Positions 1 through 7,767 are shown, counted from the first letter of the stretch. The stretch is DNA of 34,835 nt from Bacteriovoracaceae bacterium (GCA_018649885.1 JABIHA010000090.1:1-34835); one strand, 5' to 3'. Notes: generated by a model not told the origin, from the letters alone. Program-made: numbers and translations.

Positions 1-220
1 TTAACTTCATCGCAGTGACCCGGTAATAGGCCTCTCCACGAGTGTAACCCAGCTCTTTTACACAGTACTCATTAAGTGTTCTGCAGTTGTACTCAGTAAA
101 CAATCTTTTTCTATAAATTTCTTTCAAATGGAGAAGTACAATATGGAGCTGATCCTTTTCTTTTTTAACTTCAAGTAGAACACTTTTTAATAATTTATCA
201 TCACTCATTTTCTCAATCAT
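1..220 (-). CDS. HNH-endonuclease-type protein, N-terminal part (truncated by window edge)
   Basis: The minus strand is open from an ATG at 220 to the window edge, giving the first 73 residues; it is too short for most ORF callers. The peptide has charged helices (LLEVKKEKDQLHIVLLHLKE) and then YNCRTLNEYCVKELGYTRGE and YYRVTAM. That pattern, a 'LxEYCxxELGYSxxxAYxRIxAM'-like segment, is one I associate with the N-terminal region of HNH endonuclease proteins that are multicopy in Bdellovibrionota. The HNH motif itself would lie outside the window. A GGAGG at about 228-232 sits 9 nt before the ATG; a GTG one codon upstream is also possible. The family call rests on the N-terminus only; that the ORF is coding is fairly secure. 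Confidence 0.62.
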   Translation of the reverse strand, partial: MIEKMSDDKLLKSVLLEVKKEKDQLHIVLLHLKEIYRKRLFTEYNCRTLNEYCVKELGYTRGEAYYRVTAMKL

Positions 221-635
221 CACTTCTAACCTCCAAGCGCTCCAGCAGCTTACCACGCTTTTACTGCCCAAATACTGCTCCCATAAAGCACTACTAGAAC
301 CACTGTACTTTAAATTTAATTAGGGACCCTGAATAATTTTAGTGAAGTACCACCAAGACCATTCTAAGGAGTAAAGCACCCCTTAAAAAAGAATCCCATT
401 TTCATCCCCCCCCCTCTGAAGATAGAACGAAAAATCATCTCCCAAGCACTTTTTTCAATTAAAACCTATCACCAAAGTCAGCATTTCCAGAATTGAAATT
501 TCTCCCCCAACCCTTCCCATAAAAGCAATCCACAAAACCATATACCAACTACAAAATACCCACATCACAAAACTCATCAAAACAACTCTAAACTATACTG
601 TGATAAAAGGGCCGCCACCCAACTAAACCTGAAAC
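221..635. other. Intergenic stretch with strand-asymmetric composition and a C9 tract
   Basis: No gene is convincingly supported here. The plus strand is strikingly G-poor and C/A-rich from about 420 to 600. A run of nine C lies at 406-414. On the minus strand this G9 run immediately precedes an ATG that opens only a 13-codon frame. A 40-codon hydrophobic minus frame (455-577, beginning MSFVMWVF) lacks a good ribosome binding site and is not called. The promoter of the truncated gene at 1-220 presumably lies here. An inverted repeat GGGCCG/CGGCCC (609-614 and 648-653) flanks the right part. Confidence 0.5.
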
Positions 636-839
636 TCAACCTTCCCACGGCCCGTGAACAATTAATTCTTTTTCATTGAAGGTAAAATCGCACTGTTTAG
701 ATTTAGTGCTTTTAATGCATTTAGTCCCAAAGGTGTGGACCTGGTAGGTTGAATTCAGTGACGTACCAAATTTCTTGACTTGGCCTTTTTCGATGATAGC
801 GCTATTCAGCGAATAATAAAGGTTATGGGCAGAAGAATA
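636..839 (-). pseudogene. Decayed or frameshifted reading frame with a VHTxGTKC motif
   Basis: This 68-codon minus-strand frame has no start codon in a sensible position and ends at a TGA (636-638). It contains TYQVHTFGTKCIKSTKSK, which resembles WYVHTHGTKCNERTKSH in the gene at 806-1063. Conservation of amino acids between the two copies suggests both were once coding. The simplest reading is that a single exported protein with two copies of this motif has been split by a frameshift near 840, where this frame meets a TGA and the upstream gene ends in the other frame. An independent gene fragment duplication is equally possible. Function unknown. Confidence 0.35.
703..740. repeat. Imperfect direct repeat, copy A
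   Basis: A 38-nt segment matches 960-997 at 32 of 38 positions by eye. Both copies share the core GCATTTAGTCCCA and the end GTGTGGAC. A further shared GACGTACCAAATT follows at once in copy B but 19 nt later in copy A (from 760). Translated on the minus strand both give VHTxGTKC. Confidence 0.7.
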
Positions 840-1063
840 TCAGAAAAAATGCGCTGAATTGAATCGAGTTTTTTAGATTTAAATATACTTCTGATCAAAC
901 TCCCCTTTACTTGGTTTGGAGAGTGTCGTTCACGGCCTGATTGTTCAAACCAATGGGACTTAGTGCGTTCATTGCATTTAGTCCCATGAGTGTGGACGTA
1001 CCAAATTATAAAAGTGTCAACGAACCAAATTATACTTAATAGTAAAAAAGAAAATTTCGACAT
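806..1063 (-). CDS. Small putative exported protein, possibly the 5' part of a frameshifted gene
   Basis: I do not recognise this 85-residue frame. It starts at an ATG preceded by GGAG with 7 nt spacing, which is good initiation evidence. The N-terminus MSKFSFLLLSIIWFVDTF is hydrophobic and signal-like without a clean cleavage site. The middle carries the VHTHGTKC motif that recurs in a different frame at 636-839. The C-terminal half reads unlike a conserved protein and probably lies beyond a frameshift. Either a genuine small protein or the start of a broken gene; no function can be assigned. Confidence 0.4.
   Translation of the reverse strand: MSKFSFLLLSIIWFVDTFIIWYVHTHGTKCNERTKSHWFEQSGRERHSPNQVKGSLIRSIFKSKKLDSIQRIFSDILLPITFIIR
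960..997. repeat. Imperfect direct repeat, copy B
   Basis: Second copy of the 38-nt repeat at 703-740. Here the conserved GACGTACCAAATT follows directly, and a weaker third echo (GAACCAAATTAT) occurs near 1023. The repeat lies within the reading frame at 806-1063. Confidence 0.7.
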
Positions 1064-1112
1064 TTTGAATCTCCAAGTATTTGATTAATAAAAGGTGCGA
1101 TAAATGTATTTA

Positions 1113-1478
1113 TCAGTTTGATAATTCTTCAACTAATTCTCGCATCTCTTGTTCTGAATAGTTCTCTTCAATTGCATTTCGTAAAACAGGTATCGTGGCT
1201 TCATCAAGGTTGTTTGTATTTATTTTTCTTACACCATCCTCATCAAGAACTAAAAGAGTTATCCTGGCATCACTATTATAGAAAGCACGACTTATCGTAA
1301 GCAGTCCAAGTCCTGGGACTACAATTAATCCCCCTACCATTAGTGCGGTGAGGTCTCCACTTGCTGCCAAACCAGAAACAGCTACTGTTGCTCCTGATGC
1401 CATCAAAACAATTCCGGCGTTAGCAGTACCTGAAAAAAGTGAAAGACAAAGTGAAAGAGTAATTAAAAATTTCTTCAT
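1113..1478 (-). CDS. Small exported protein, paralog of the upstream neighbour
   Basis: A 121-residue protein with a clear Sec signal peptide (MKKFLITLSLCLSLFSGTANA, cleavage probably after ANA). A glycine/alanine-rich hydrophobic segment of about 50 residues follows, possibly two membrane or amyloid-like strands. An acidic C-terminus ends in VEELSN. The next gene (1523-1897) is a tandem paralog: nearly the same signal peptide, a shared LVLDEDG motif, a shared NLDEA motif and the same last six residues. The leader sequences are also alike (AGGATTT-type Shine-Dalgarno before each ATG, and a common AGAGTTAGCAAAACTT upstream). Probable periplasmic or membrane-associated protein of unknown function; the duplication is recent because DNA identity is visible at both ends. 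Confidence 0.72.
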   Translation of the reverse strand: MKKFLITLSLCLSLFSGTANAGIVLMASGATVAVSGLAASGDLTALMVGGLIVVPGLGLLTISRAFYNSDARITLLVLDEDGVRKINTNNLDEATIPVLRNAIEENYSEQEMRELVEELSN

Positions 1479-1522
1479 TAATAAATCCTGGTTATAGAGT
1501 TAGCAAAACTTTTTTAAAAGTT

Positions 1523-1897
1523 TCAGTTTGATAATTCTTCAACTAGAGCTAGTACTTCTTTATCAGAATAGTTCTGCTCAATTGCCTCTTGGATAACAGA
1601 TATTGCTGCTTCATCAAGATTTTCTAGACTATGTCTTTTTACTCCACCATCCTCATCAAGAACTATAAGAACTTTGCCTGCAGTTGAGGGCAAACCCATC
1701 ACTCCAAATGGTATTACTAGCGCTCCTGCTATCATAGTTGGTATGGCAATAAAACCGGCTACACTGACTCCACCCCAGTTATATATAGCATCCGCTGTTA
1801 GAGTTGCAGTTCCGCCAGCAAACAATATAATTCCCGCGTTAGCAGTGCCTGCAAAAAGTGAAAGACAAAGTGAAAGAGTAACTAGAAATTTCTTCAT
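1523..1897 (-). CDS. Small exported protein, paralog of the downstream neighbour
   Basis: A 124-residue protein with signal peptide MKKFLVTLSLCLSLFAGTANA. It continues with a hydrophobic, glycine-rich centre containing GVSVAGFIAIPTMIAGALVI, then the shared VLDEDGG and NLDEAAI motifs and a C-terminus ending in LVEELSN. AAGGA sits 7 nt before the ATG. The centre diverges most from its paralog at 1113-1478, while the signal peptide and the acidic tail are conserved. That pattern fits selection on export and on a C-terminal interaction, with a freer hydrophobic middle. Only 44 nt separate the two genes, so they are probably co-transcribed. Function unknown. Confidence 0.72.
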   Translation of the reverse strand: MKKFLVTLSLCLSLFAGTANAGIILFAGGTATLTADAIYNWGGVSVAGFIAIPTMIAGALVIPFGVMGLPSTAGKVLIVLDEDGGVKRHSLENLDEAAISVIQEAIEQNYSDKEVLALVEELSN

Positions 1898-2231
1898 AAA
1901 TAAATCCTTGTTTTAGAGTTAGCAAAACTTCTTTTGTAGTTTGATTCTGACCATCCTTCAGTGCGTTGCGTTGTGTTTTGCGATAATTCTCTCCAAAGCT
2001 GGTGCATCCTGTACGCACCACCTCATTTTCTGCCTAAGTCTTTGATATTTAGAGGTCATTTGCTGAAAGTAGCAAGAAAGTCAATATTTGTGACTTCCAA
2101 TACTTTATCTATGGAGTAGTAGTATTGACGCTAATAAGGGGCCTTGTAGGTAGCACTATTTGGTAGAAGATTAGGGTATCCAAAGGGTTTTGTGTTGAGG
2201 GGGAATTCTAGAATAAATAGAAAGAAAAAAA
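1898..2231. other. Intergenic stretch upstream of the paralog pair
   Basis: I see no gene in it. It holds a hairpin-forming TGGTGC/GCACCA pair (2000-2005 and 2015-2020, 9-nt loop) and presumably the promoter for the minus-strand pair at 1113-1897. A TTGACT on the minus strand (2084-2079) could be a -35 element, but no convincing -10 lies at the right distance. Confidence 0.4.
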
Positions 2232-2726
2232 TTAAGGACGATAAATTGGTGCAGAACCAGAGATCAACTCAGCAGACTTTGCGTGGCCTATTTCTCGAGG
2301 TGTATCAGAAATTTGTTGTGAATTCATTGCTCGAGTTAGAGATTCTGCAACTGGCCTTGGTTGACTATTTGACCCAGCAAATACTCTAATTTTAACACCG
2401 TCTCCAGCATCTAGCTCCGTTACAGGAATTTCAGATGAATCTGCAGTAGGAGTCGATTGTTCAATATCATAGTGGGACTGGCTTAGCTCTCCACTTTCAG
2501 TGGGATCTTTTTCTCGAAAATCTAAGTCAGAATAACCTCGCTGAGATAGATGAAGGTCTATATCTTCAATCCCATCTAGCATTTTGCTATCCTTTAATTC
2601 TTCAAAGAGTGAATCTTCTTCTACCTTTTCGAAGTCAGAAAGAATATTAATATTAGCAGAAGAGCCAAGTGCGAGCGTTGGCAAAAGAGCAAAAATTGTG
2701 AATAGAGCGGACGTTGTTGTTTTCAT
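2232..2726 (-). CDS. Exported acidic protein of unknown function
   Basis: A 164-residue protein with signal peptide MKTTTSALFTIFALLPTLALG, followed by an acidic, probably mostly disordered chain. Runs such as FEKVEEDSLFEELKDSKM and GIEDIDLHLSQRGYSDLDF precede a short central stretch (VTELDAGDGVKIRVFAG) that could form strands. No cysteine, no recognised domain. No convincing Shine-Dalgarno lies upstream of the ATG, so initiation may be leaderless or weak. A minus-strand TTGACA at 2794-2789 could belong to its promoter, but the matching -10 is poor. It is a single-gene unit between the paralog pair and the HD-GYP operon. Confidence 0.62.
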   Translation of the reverse strand: MKTTTSALFTIFALLPTLALGSSANINILSDFEKVEEDSLFEELKDSKMLDGIEDIDLHLSQRGYSDLDFREKDPTESGELSQSHYDIEQSTPTADSSEIPVTELDAGDGVKIRVFAGSNSQPRPVAESLTRAMNSQQISDTPREIGHAKSAELISGSAPIYRP

Positions 2727-2836
2727 ATAGGTGTTATTTTAGCAGTAGTGTAGATAAAATTAAGGCCTTATTGAAAAGATGATAGAGCTGTCAAAAGATT
2801 AAACCATGCTGCTCTACCTTGCTGAAAATAAACGGT

Positions 2837-3850
2837 TTATGCACTCTTTTTGGTGATGAGTTGCTCTAAAATTTCGAGGGCCTTGCCATTAAAGCCGGCT
2901 CCAATACCGGGATCATTCCCCGATTTGATTTTGGCAAACGCCGACTTAGCATTTTGGGTTTTATCAATTTTACCCATTGTGACATCAATGAAAGTTGAGC
3001 TTAAGCTGAGGATTTGTGAACCTAGTGTGAGCTCCCTTTCAACAAGTTCATCAGGGTAGCCACTTCCATCTACTCTTTCATGGTGGCCCTCGATTGTTCT
3101 GATTTGATCTTTTGTCAGGGACAACCCAATTTTTTTTGCCACATAAGATGACTGCTTTGGATGTTTTTCAAATTCTTTTAACTCAACACTTGTTAGCTCA
3201 TGGTATGGTTTTAAGAGAAGATCTCGGCTAATTTGTGATAATCCAATGTGGTGAAGGTAGGCGCAGGTAAAGAGCTCACAGGTGGCCTGAGCACTTACAA
3301 TGCCTTGTAGTTTGGCAATCACGAAAGTTGTGACAATGCTGCGATTAAGGTAATTATCTATAAAGTTAAATTGGTCGGCGAGAGAGATAGCTAGTGAGAT
3401 TTGCTCGCTTTCACCTTTCGGAAAACCTTGAATCTCTGAAATCATGATATTGTATACACTATTATAAGCACCGCTTGTAATGGCAGTTTCGAAATCTTCA
3501 ATTAACTTTTGATCGTTTTCCTCGATTTGCTGACTTTCCTCTACACCAGACGAGCTATCCACAACTCTTGTTTTGGCACTTAAGGAGGGGATATCTGTAT
3601 CTTTTTGATTGGTATTGGTCAGAAAAGATTTTTTTTGATTTCTAGAAATATATAGTCTTGCTCCTTTTTCAAGGTATCCATCGAGAGTGTGTTGTTTTTC
3701 ACCATCAAGTACTGAGTTAGCATATAGGAAAACACTTACTTTGGAGTTTTGGGGGTTGTAGAGGTAGAGGTGTGCAGAAAAAATATTCTCTATTCCAAGA
3801 TTCGATTTGTCGATCTGAAAGTAAAATTTTATATTTTGTTCTACACTCAT
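2837..3850 (-). CDS. HD-GYP-domain protein with degenerate HD motif
   Basis: A 337-residue cytosolic protein. Residues 1-95 form a divergent N-terminal domain, with a low-complexity linker to about 115. From about 165 an HD-GYP-type helical domain follows. The GYP signature is intact (HHERVDGSGYP, residues 256-266) and a family-typical HP pair occurs at 230. The metal-binding HD motif, normally HDIGK, reads HHIGL at 200-204, so the Asp and Lys are replaced. HD-GYP proteins hydrolyse cyclic di-GMP or act as sensors. Loss of the HD aspartate suggests this one is weak or inactive as a phosphodiesterase and may instead bind the nucleotide or GGDEF partners. It starts right after the stop of the upstream 918-residue gene (TAG-ATG, no gap), so the two are translationally coupled and likely work together. 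Confidence 0.85.
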   Translation of the reverse strand: MSVEQNIKFYFQIDKSNLGIENIFSAHLYLYNPQNSKVSVFLYANSVLDGEKQHTLDGYLEKGARLYISRNQKKSFLTNTNQKDTDIPSLSAKTRVVDSSSGVEESQQIEENDQKLIEDFETAITSGAYNSVYNIMISEIQGFPKGESEQISLAISLADQFNFIDNYLNRSIVTTFVIAKLQGIVSAQATCELFTCAYLHHIGLSQISRDLLLKPYHELTSVELKEFEKHPKQSSYVAKKIGLSLTKDQIRTIEGHHERVDGSGYPDELVERELTLGSQILSLSSTFIDVTMGKIDKTQNAKSAFAKIKSGNDPGIGAGFNGKALEILEQLITKKSA

Positions 3851-6607
3851 CTAACTTGCCTTTTTTGATCCAAATAAGTTTTTCCAAATAGATTTCTTAC
3901 CACCAGTTTTTTGATCTGATTTACTCCCACTATATTCTCCACTGACCCCTGAGTCTTTCATACTTTCGAGGTAGAGAGAACTTAGAGCAAATAGAATATT
4001 TTCTATGATTTTTGAATTCTCCTCACTTATTCCATTTTCAAAGTAACATACGGCCATTCCCATTTTTAGATTGCCTTCAAAATAGGGGAATACCAGCCTT
4101 GTTTTAATTTTTGAGTCGCCTTCAGTGTTTTCTTCCCATTGGGGAAGCTCTGTACTGTCCAGTGCAGAAATTGCCTCTGCATTTTCTTCGAAATAGGCAG
4201 CGCCGGGAGCAAATGAGTTTTCCTCTTGGATATAGGGGATAAGTGCCGTTTGGTTTTCAAGGTTTGATTTGACAAAGAATTTGGAGAACCCTGAATACTT
4301 GTTAAATATGATGCTCTTTGTATATTCGATAATACCATCTTTGGATAATTGTGGATCGATGAGAAGAGAAGTGATTTCAAAAATAGTTTCAATACCATAA
4401 GTCTGCATTTTAATATGGGGATTTTCTATAACTTCTTCTTCTCTTAGATTTTCTAAATCGTCTTCAATTTGTAATTCATCAACTTTTTTTTTCGTCTGTT
4501 CAATGCTTGCAAGCTCTATCGCCTTTTTTGGAGAAAGGATATGTGAGTGGCCCTGGTTAGTATTCTTTACAAAGCGAGTAAAGCTAATGGGGGCGACTTC
4601 AAGTGACTCCTTGTCTAAATTTAATACATTCTCGTCCAGAGACTGAAGGGGAGAGGTCTGCTTCTTTACTTCAAGGTAGCGATTTTGTTTTTCCTTTTCT
4701 TCTAGCTCTATCTTTTCAGTTTTTTGTTCTTTTTTTGTTCTTCTTTCAAGAGGGTGATCTTCAATGTCCTTTTTCTCTACGCTGGATTCAGCCTCTTGAA
4801 GTTTTGTGCCCTTTTTCATACTCATGTCGATTTCAATTTCATCGTATTGTTTTTTCTTTTTTTCGCTATCGTCTTCAAGTTCAATCTCTAATCTCTTTTT
4901 CTTTGACTCTACCTCTTCAGGATCAGTAGCTTCTTCAAACTCACTTTCCTCATGTACTTCTTCAAGCTGGAGGGCCTTTTTCTTTTCATTCTCTGCAAGT
5001 TGATCATTTTCCAATTCGAGGGACTTTTTCACACCTTCTTCATCTTCAAGAATTAGTGCTTTCTTTTTCCTCTCTTGCTCCGCTTCTTCAGTTTGAATAT
5101 TTTCTTTTTCCCTCTTTTTCTCTTCAGCTTCTAGTAAGAGTTGTTTTTTTTCTTTCTGGGCCTGTTCAACTTCTTCAAGCTGAAGTTCTTTGTTTTTTTT
5201 GTCTAATTTAATTTCTTCTTCTTGAGGTTGTTTTTCTTTCTTATCTTGGTTTTGATCTGCTTCTAGCTGAAGTTCTGAGAGCTTCTTGGATTTCTCTTCG
5301 CCTTTTTGGGACTCCTCACTTTCTTGTTCCTCTTGAATTTCAGGAACTTCTTCTAAGTTTAATTCTTTTTTTATCTTTGCATGACTGGCGATATCTTCAG
5401 GTACAGGCCAGTCATTTTTCTTCGAATCATCTCCACTATCTTTAAGTTCTAGTTTTCCTACTTGTTTCTTTTTTGTCTCAGCTGCATCACCTTTTTCAGT
5501 TTCAAGGAATGGATCTTTATTGCCTTCTTCATCAAAGTTTAGTTTGTGGTCTTTTCCCTCCGCTCTTTGGGTTTCCGTTTCTGGATTTGTTTCTTTTTTC
5601 GATCTAGAGCTAGCTTTGTCATCTTTTTCCAAAATTAGATTTTGATTTTTCTTTTTCTTATGACTATCTTGTTCTTCTGATTCCCCTTTTTCTTGGGCTC
5701 CAGTCTGATTTGCTTCTATATTATCGAACTTAAGAGAGGAGTTTGATTTTTTTGACTCATTAGTGGGCCAATCCTCTTCTTTCGCTGTTTGCTTGTCTTT
5801 ACTTGTGTCATCATCTTCTAATATCAAGGAGTCTGTTTTCTTTGATTTCTTTGATTTCTTTGGCCATTGCTCTTTTTCTTTATCACGCTTTTCCTTCCCG
5901 GGCCCTTTTTCATCTTGATCTTCAAAGTTCAATCCATTTTTGCTCTTACTTTTAATATCCAGGCTTAATTCAGTTTCACTGCCAATTTTTTCTTTCTGGG
6001 CAGATTCCTCACTATTATCTTCTGCCTCAAACTTTAATCTTCTATCTTTATGACTCACATTTACTGTTTCAGGTTCTGATTCAAATTTATTTTTTTCTGA
6101 AGTAGTAATTTTTTCTGGATCTTCATCAAATTTCAGCATGGACTTTACGTTTTGAACGTTTTGAACGTTTTCGCCTTCATCTTCATCTTCATCTTTTTCT
6201 TCTTCAAATAGATTGGAGTCACTAGAGTCCTTTGCAGGTAGTAACTTTAGAATTTTATCTAACTTGTACTGCAAAGCCGTAGCAGCTATAGGCTCGTGAA
6301 CATTATCTGTAAGACCTAATTGTTCAAATTTTGATTTGACTCGAAAATTTAAACTCTTTGATGTGATGAGAACAGATAGGGAATTTGAATTTTTATAATC
6401 TTTTTTTGCCTTGGCAAGAACATAGATAAGTTTCTTTGGATCACTACTAATAATGACTGCCGGCCTTGAGGTTAAAAAAATCTGAATGGCTTCATCTACA
6501 TTATCAACTTCGAAGATTTCATTTGCTTGATCCTCTTCATAAACCTTTTTGACCTCAGCGACTGGAGCTGAAATAGGATAGATGTAAATGATGGTCCGTA
6601 ATTCCAT
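3851..6607 (-). CDS. Large receiver-like / charged repeat / GAF-like protein
   Basis: A 918-residue cytosolic protein. Residues 1-125 look like a degenerate response-regulator receiver fold with the phosphorylatable Asp not evident (strand-helix pattern, IISSDP, SVLITSKS). Residues 130-670 are extremely rich in Lys, Glu and Asp and carry roughly fifteen to twenty irregular copies of a short motif of the form K-x-L-x-L/F-E/D-E/D (examples LKFDED, LNFEDQD, LILEDDD, LQLEADQ, LELENDQ, IELEDDS). Residues 735-890 look like a GAF-type sensor domain (GIETIFEITSLLID, then LVFPYFEGNLKMGMAVCYF). A short basic tail ends the protein. Coupled to the HD-GYP gene downstream, so a cyclic-di-GMP signalling or scaffold role is plausible. 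The domain calls are by fold impression and the repeat is directly visible. Confidence 0.75.
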   Translation of the reverse strand: MELRTIIYIYPISAPVAEVKKVYEEDQANEIFEVDNVDEAIQIFLTSRPAVIISSDPKKLIYVLAKAKKDYKNSNSLSVLITSKSLNFRVKSKFEQLGLTDNVHEPIAATALQYKLDKILKLLPAKDSSDSNLFEEEKDEDEDEGENVQNVQNVKSMLKFDEDPEKITTSEKNKFESEPETVNVSHKDRRLKFEAEDNSEESAQKEKIGSETELSLDIKSKSKNGLNFEDQDEKGPGKEKRDKEKEQWPKKSKKSKKTDSLILEDDDTSKDKQTAKEEDWPTNESKKSNSSLKFDNIEANQTGAQEKGESEEQDSHKKKKNQNLILEKDDKASSRSKKETNPETETQRAEGKDHKLNFDEEGNKDPFLETEKGDAAETKKKQVGKLELKDSGDDSKKNDWPVPEDIASHAKIKKELNLEEVPEIQEEQESEESQKGEEKSKKLSELQLEADQNQDKKEKQPQEEEIKLDKKNKELQLEEVEQAQKEKKQLLLEAEEKKREKENIQTEEAEQERKKKALILEDEEGVKKSLELENDQLAENEKKKALQLEEVHEESEFEEATDPEEVESKKKRLEIELEDDSEKKKKQYDEIEIDMSMKKGTKLQEAESSVEKKDIEDHPLERRTKKEQKTEKIELEEKEKQNRYLEVKKQTSPLQSLDENVLNLDKESLEVAPISFTRFVKNTNQGHSHILSPKKAIELASIEQTKKKVDELQIEDDLENLREEEVIENPHIKMQTYGIETIFEITSLLIDPQLSKDGIIEYTKSIIFNKYSGFSKFFVKSNLENQTALIPYIQEENSFAPGAAYFEENAEAISALDSTELPQWEENTEGDSKIKTRLVFPYFEGNLKMGMAVCYFENGISEENSKIIENILFALSSLYLESMKDSGVSGEYSGSKSDQKTGGKKSIWKNLFGSKKAS

Positions 6608-6774
6608 AACTTCTTTTCGGCTTTTTTTAACCTTCTTTTCAGAGGTTAAAGAAAAAAATGGGGATTATTTAAACTGACTATAAGTTTACAAATCTCTGAC
6701 AAATGCAGTCCCTATATGCGTTATATTTATTTCACATAAAGGGGATGATCTCTTTTATTCCAAGGAGTTACTAA

Positions 6775-6996
6775 ATGAGGAAAATGATTTATGTAATGGG
6801 ACCTGTAAAAGTGGCAGTACCGACTGTAAATGATGACAGTTTAGACTACATAGACTTTATGGAGCATTTAGAGCGCCTTGAGAAAATATTTGACCGATCT
6901 ACTCCAGATGGGAATTACGACAATGTGCTGGAGATGCCAGATGATGATTACGACAATGTGATAGAAATTTCAGACCCTTTCAACAAAGGAGCATAA
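6775..6996 (+). CDS. Small acidic protein with YDNVxE repeat
   Basis: A 73-residue protein divergent from the large signalling gene. AAGGAG lies 7 nt before the ATG, giving firm start support. There is no signal peptide. The C-terminal half contains two copies of a short unit, NYDNVLEMPDDD and DYDNVIEISD. The rest is acidic with a helical LEHLERLEKIFDRS. The YDNV tandem could be a phospho- or partner-binding linear motif, but I recognise no family. A CTGACA at 6696 with TTATAT at 6721 may be a weak promoter. Two hairpins follow the stop. Confidence 0.6.
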   Translation: MRKMIYVMGPVKVAVPTVNDDSLDYIDFMEHLERLEKIFDRSTPDGNYDNVLEMPDDDYDNVIEISDPFNKGA

Positions 6997-7026
6997 ACAA
7001 AAGCGAATCAAGGGTTTTAACCATAG

Positions 7027-7093
7027 CTCTCCCGAGGAAAACGCGAGAGTTTCAACTTACGCTGGAAGTATCATGGAGATAGTTACTTCCAGC
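7027..7093 (+). terminator. Two consecutive stem-loops after the small acidic gene
   Basis: Stem-loop 1 pairs CTCTCCCG (7027-7034) with CGCGAGAG (7042-7049), one C-C mismatch, followed by only three T. Stem-loop 2 is a perfect 10-bp stem, GCTGGAAGTA (7061-7070) with TACTTCCAGC (7084-7093), 13-nt loop, without a T tract. They may be a terminator and an mRNA 3' stabiliser, or a small structured RNA. Confidence 0.45.
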
Positions 7094-7185
7094 ATATTCT
7101 TGCTAAGTACTTAAAATTAAAGAGATCTTGTTCGTGTGTTACTTGCCGGCTAGATATTTGCCCAATTCCCTTGCATCCTATTTAT

Positions 7186-7656
7186 ATGCGATCTTTACTA
7201 CTACCTCTGTTTTTTCTTCTCTACTCTTCCTCCGTTTTTTCTGGAATGAGTCTTGAGCAGTGTAAGGTAGTTCCTGCAAAGGATGGTTCTTATTATTTTT
7301 TAGAAACATCACAGGGTCGAACAGTTTCAAGTCATTTCTATTGGAAGAGGGCCCCTATTTTCATTCAGGCGATAAGAGATATTTTTAGATATGGTACATG
7401 TAAGCCATGGTACACAGACTGCGTTGATGAGACTTGTAAGAATGTGGAAGAGTGTACAATGGAGGAAGCTGAAGGAGACGTAGAGGGCGTTTTTCTAAAA
7501 AGAGGAGAGGTGAAATTTACACCCATAATCTCTGAAGAAGAGGGAGGCGCAAAAGTTTTGGCCGAACTTTTAGAGGTGCTTAATAAAGGCCATATATGCT
7601 ATGGAAAAATTGAAGTTGAAGAAGAAGACGAAGAGGAAGAAGATGACGATGAATGA
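7186..7656 (+). CDS. Exported cysteine-containing protein with polyacidic tail
   Basis: A 156-residue protein of unknown function. The ATG at 7186 gives a tight signal peptide (MRSLLLPLFFLLYSSSVFS), so I prefer it to an in-frame TTG at 7171; neither has a clear Shine-Dalgarno. The mature chain has cysteines around residues 70-95 (TCKPWYTDCVDETCKNVEEC), a clustered arrangement that fits disulfides in the periplasm, plus one N-terminal and one C-terminal cysteine. The last 15 residues are almost all Glu and Asp (EVEEEDEEEEDDDE), which could bind calcium or a basic partner. Monocistronic by position. Confidence 0.6.
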   Translation: MRSLLLPLFFLLYSSSVFSGMSLEQCKVVPAKDGSYYFLETSQGRTVSSHFYWKRAPIFIQAIRDIFRYGTCKPWYTDCVDETCKNVEECTMEEAEGDVEGVFLKRGEVKFTPIISEEEGGAKVLAELLEVLNKGHICYGKIEVEEEDEEEEDDDE

Positions 7657-7668
7657 GCTAATAAATCC

Positions 7669-7707
7669 TTAATATTTCAAACACTTAATATTAATTGTAG
7701 ATTTTTT
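7669..7707 (+). terminator. AT-rich hairpin with T run
   Basis: TTAATATT (7669-7676) pairs with AATATTAA (7687-7694). A run of six T follows at 7702-7707. The stem is weak and the T run is offset, so it is a candidate only. Confidence 0.3.
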
Positions 7708-7767
7708 ATGCCACTTGCCTAGGTGCATCTAAGACTATATGGTTTTTTGGCATCATAGGGGTAATAT

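Noticed and set aside
455..577. 40-codon hydrophobic minus-strand ORF
   Set aside because: Weak ribosome binding site, very skewed composition and no recognisable family.
4066..5003. Several Ser/Phe-rich frames opposite or overlapping the 918-residue gene
   Set aside because: They mirror the Glu/Lys-rich repeat codons and have no start signals.
6997..7185. Possible cyclic-di-GMP riboswitch or merRNA-like RNA near the HD-GYP operon
   Set aside because: The stems are present but I could not find the conserved GEMM core; only simple hairpins are supported.
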